From Candidatus Acetothermia bacterium (GTDB taxonomy: Bacteria > Bipolaricaulota > Bipolaricaulia > Bipolaricaulales > Bipolaricaulaceae), in assembly GCA_003551325.1 (NCBI GenBank), contig PUMK01000219.1:1-6400 (forward strand): 6,400 nucleotides of DNA. The letters run 5' to 3'. Below, in pieces: positions 5,016-6,400 of this stretch. The notes beneath the pieces were generated by a model, which was not told the origin of the DNA, searched no databases, and was given only the letters and a program-made list of their open reading frames with translations. Numbering within the stretch: the stretch's first letter is position 1; each line of letters starts with the position of its first letter. The position numbers and the translations under genes were made by a program.

Positions 5016-6400
5016 TCACGGGCTCCCGAGGTGCGTGTTCAGCCAGGCGATGATCTCGCGCAGCCGCCGCAGGCGCGCTTCCGGACGACCGGTTCGAGAC
5101 AGTTCGTGATTCTCCCGCCAGAAGAGAACAAGCCGACTCGCAACACCGTGGTACTGCAATGCGGTGAACATCTGGATCCCTTCGGAGAGCCAGCACCGGT
5201 AGTCCTGTTCGGCATGGATGAACAGCGTCGGGGTGGAGACCCGGTCAGCGTACTTAAGGGGAGAGCGGTCCCAGAGCACATCCTGCCCCCCGGGTGCCCA
5301 GGGGTCTGCGGCCAGTTGGTCGCGGTTGAACAGGTACCCGATATCCGTTGTGCAGAACTTGCTTGTCCAGTTGGCGATGCACCGTTGGGAAACGGCAGCG
5401 CGGAACCGGTCGGTATGGCCGATGATCCAGTTGGTCATGAACCCGCCGTACGAGCCCCCCATCACACCTCCGCGATCGGGGTCGAGGAACGGAAAGCGAC
5501 GCAGCCCGGTGTCCACGACAGCCATGAGATCCTCGTAGTCCACGGTGCCGTAACGGCCCCTGAGGTCGGCAAACACGTTCCCCCTCCCCGACGATCCACG
5601 GGGATTCGCACAGAGGACGGCGTACCCAGCCGCGGCAAGGCATTGCATCTCGTGCTGGAAGACAGCACTGAATGCGGCACGTGGCCCTCCGTGTATGCTG
5701 AGCACCCACGGGCACTTCTTGCCGTCTTCAAGGGAGGAGGGCCGCACAAGCCACGCATCGATCTCGGTTCCGTCACCGGATACACTCCGGAAGGGTTCGG
5801 GACGCGCGATCGTGTGCTCCGCCAGCGCCCTCTCGTTCAGTGCGGACAGCTGCTCAGGTTCCCCGTCCCGGTAGCGGTACATCTCCTGCAGCCTATCGGG
5901 GTGTAGTTCGACAGTGACCAAGACGTCGCCGCGGATGTCACAGGCATCCACCGAGCCCCCGGGCGCTGTTGTACGCGCGAAGCCCCCATCCGACGTGACC
6001 TCTCCAACGAACGAGGTATCCCGCTCGGTGACTACGACGAACACGCGTCCATCCGTCACGCACATGGCCGGGCCCGAACCATGCCTGCAGTCGCTCATCA
6101 CCGACGAACCCACCGAACGGTCCCACCCTGGCGTGAGGGAGCGTCGCTCACCGCTGTCACAGTGAACCTTGAGCACCTCTCGGTTCTCCCCGCGGCCGTA
6201 GTGTGCCATATCGGTTCCCAACAGAACAACGTGATTGCGATCCAAGAACCGAACCGCATCCATCGCTAGCTCGTCCTTAGAGAGACACCGCGGGGGATGC
6301 CCTTCTTCCAGCAACCACAGCTCGTCCGTCCCCGGTGCCTTCCCGTCAAAGCGGCGGGCCAGCACAACAATTGCCTTCCCCAGGGCATCGAAGTCCTTCA
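5016..6400 (-). CDS. S9-family serine peptidase, prolyl oligopeptidase/acylaminoacyl-peptidase type (N-terminus outside window)
   Basis: The frame is open to the right edge (upstream of the GTG at 6365 it still reads KDFDALGKAIV), so the true start lies beyond 6400. Counting from that GTG, residues 1-190 are a WD/propeller-like beta-rich region. The alpha/beta-hydrolase domain follows, with the oxyanion region HGGP (225-228), the nucleophile motif GGSYGGFM (303-310, Ser305), Asp388 in HAEQDYRC and His420 in ENHELSRTG. The full Ser-Asp-His triad is therefore present. This set is characteristic of family S9, subfamily S9C-like enzymes of roughly 600-700 residues, so some 150-250 residues are missing here. 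Such enzymes cleave short peptides or release acylated N-terminal residues; no signal peptide can be judged because the N-terminus is absent. It converges on the GNAT gene and ends just before the G/C hairpin. Confidence 0.95.
   Translation of the reverse strand, partial: KDFDALGKAIVVLARRFDGKAPGTDELWLLEEGHPPRCLSKDELAMDAVRFLDRNHVVLLGTDMAHYGRGENREVLKVHCDSGERRSLTPGWDRSVGSSVMSDCRHGSGPAMCVTDGRVFVVVTERDTSFVGEVTSDGGFARTTAPGGSVDACDIRGDVLVTVELHPDRLQEMYRYRDGEPEQLSALNERALAEHTIARPEPFRSVSGDGTEIDAWLVRPSSLEDGKKCPWVLSIHGGPRAAFSAVFQHEMQCLAAAGYAVLCANPRGSSGRGNVFADLRGRYGTVDYEDLMAVVDTGLRRFPFLDPDRGGVMGGSYGGFMTNWIIGHTDRFRAAVSQRCIANWTSKFCTTDIGYLFNRDQLAADPWAPGGQDVLWDRSPLKYADRVSTPTLFIHAEQDYRCWLSEGIQMFTALQYHGVASRLVLFWRENHELSRTGRPEARLRRLREIIAWLNTHLGSP

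Noticed and set aside
5031..5906. Plus-strand open frame opposite the S9 peptidase gene
   Set aside because: The minus strand holds the complete Ser-Asp-His triad and family motifs, so this is a shadow.

Overview
High-GC bacterial DNA carrying five protein genes, two of them cut by the window edges. The G/C-rich third codon positions, a 17-nt gene overlap, one good GAGGAG ribosome binding site and one apparently leaderless gene would fit an Actinomycetota-like or similar high-GC lineage, but nothing here fixes the taxon. No rRNA, tRNA, CRISPR array or intact insertion sequence was seen.

Left part (2-2864, + strand): a two-gene unit. The first gene enters from the left edge and encodes the C-terminal part of a RecQ-family DNA helicase whose tail is a ComF-like phosphoribosyltransferase (PRTase) domain. 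Its last codons overlap the start of a DprA/Smf-like protein (SAM-like N-terminus, SLOG/Rossmann core, C-terminal winged helix). Helicase, ComF-type PRTase and DprA are also the parts list of the ComFA/ComFC/DprA natural-transformation machinery, but here the helicase is RecQ-type and fused to the PRTase. The likely job is handling of single-stranded or foreign DNA (uptake, repair or defence); which of these cannot be read from the sequence. This is the most interesting part of the window.

Middle (2865-3953): a 187-bp spacer with three copies of an AAGCGGC-type repeat, the first of which contains the dprA-like stop codon, perhaps a remnant of an insertion sequence end. It is followed by a minus-strand gene for a small cytoplasmic protein with a PH/GRAM-like look, then a 347-bp gap with candidate divergent promoter elements and short palindromes.

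Right part (3954-6400): a plus-strand GNAT acetyltransferase that looks like a tandem GNAT with a degenerate N-terminal half, convergent with the C-terminal part of an S9-family (prolyl oligopeptidase/acylaminoacyl-peptidase type) serine peptidase on the minus strand. A strong G/C hairpin lies between them. These three right-hand genes look like ordinary chromosomal cargo with no evident functional link to the RecQ-DprA unit.
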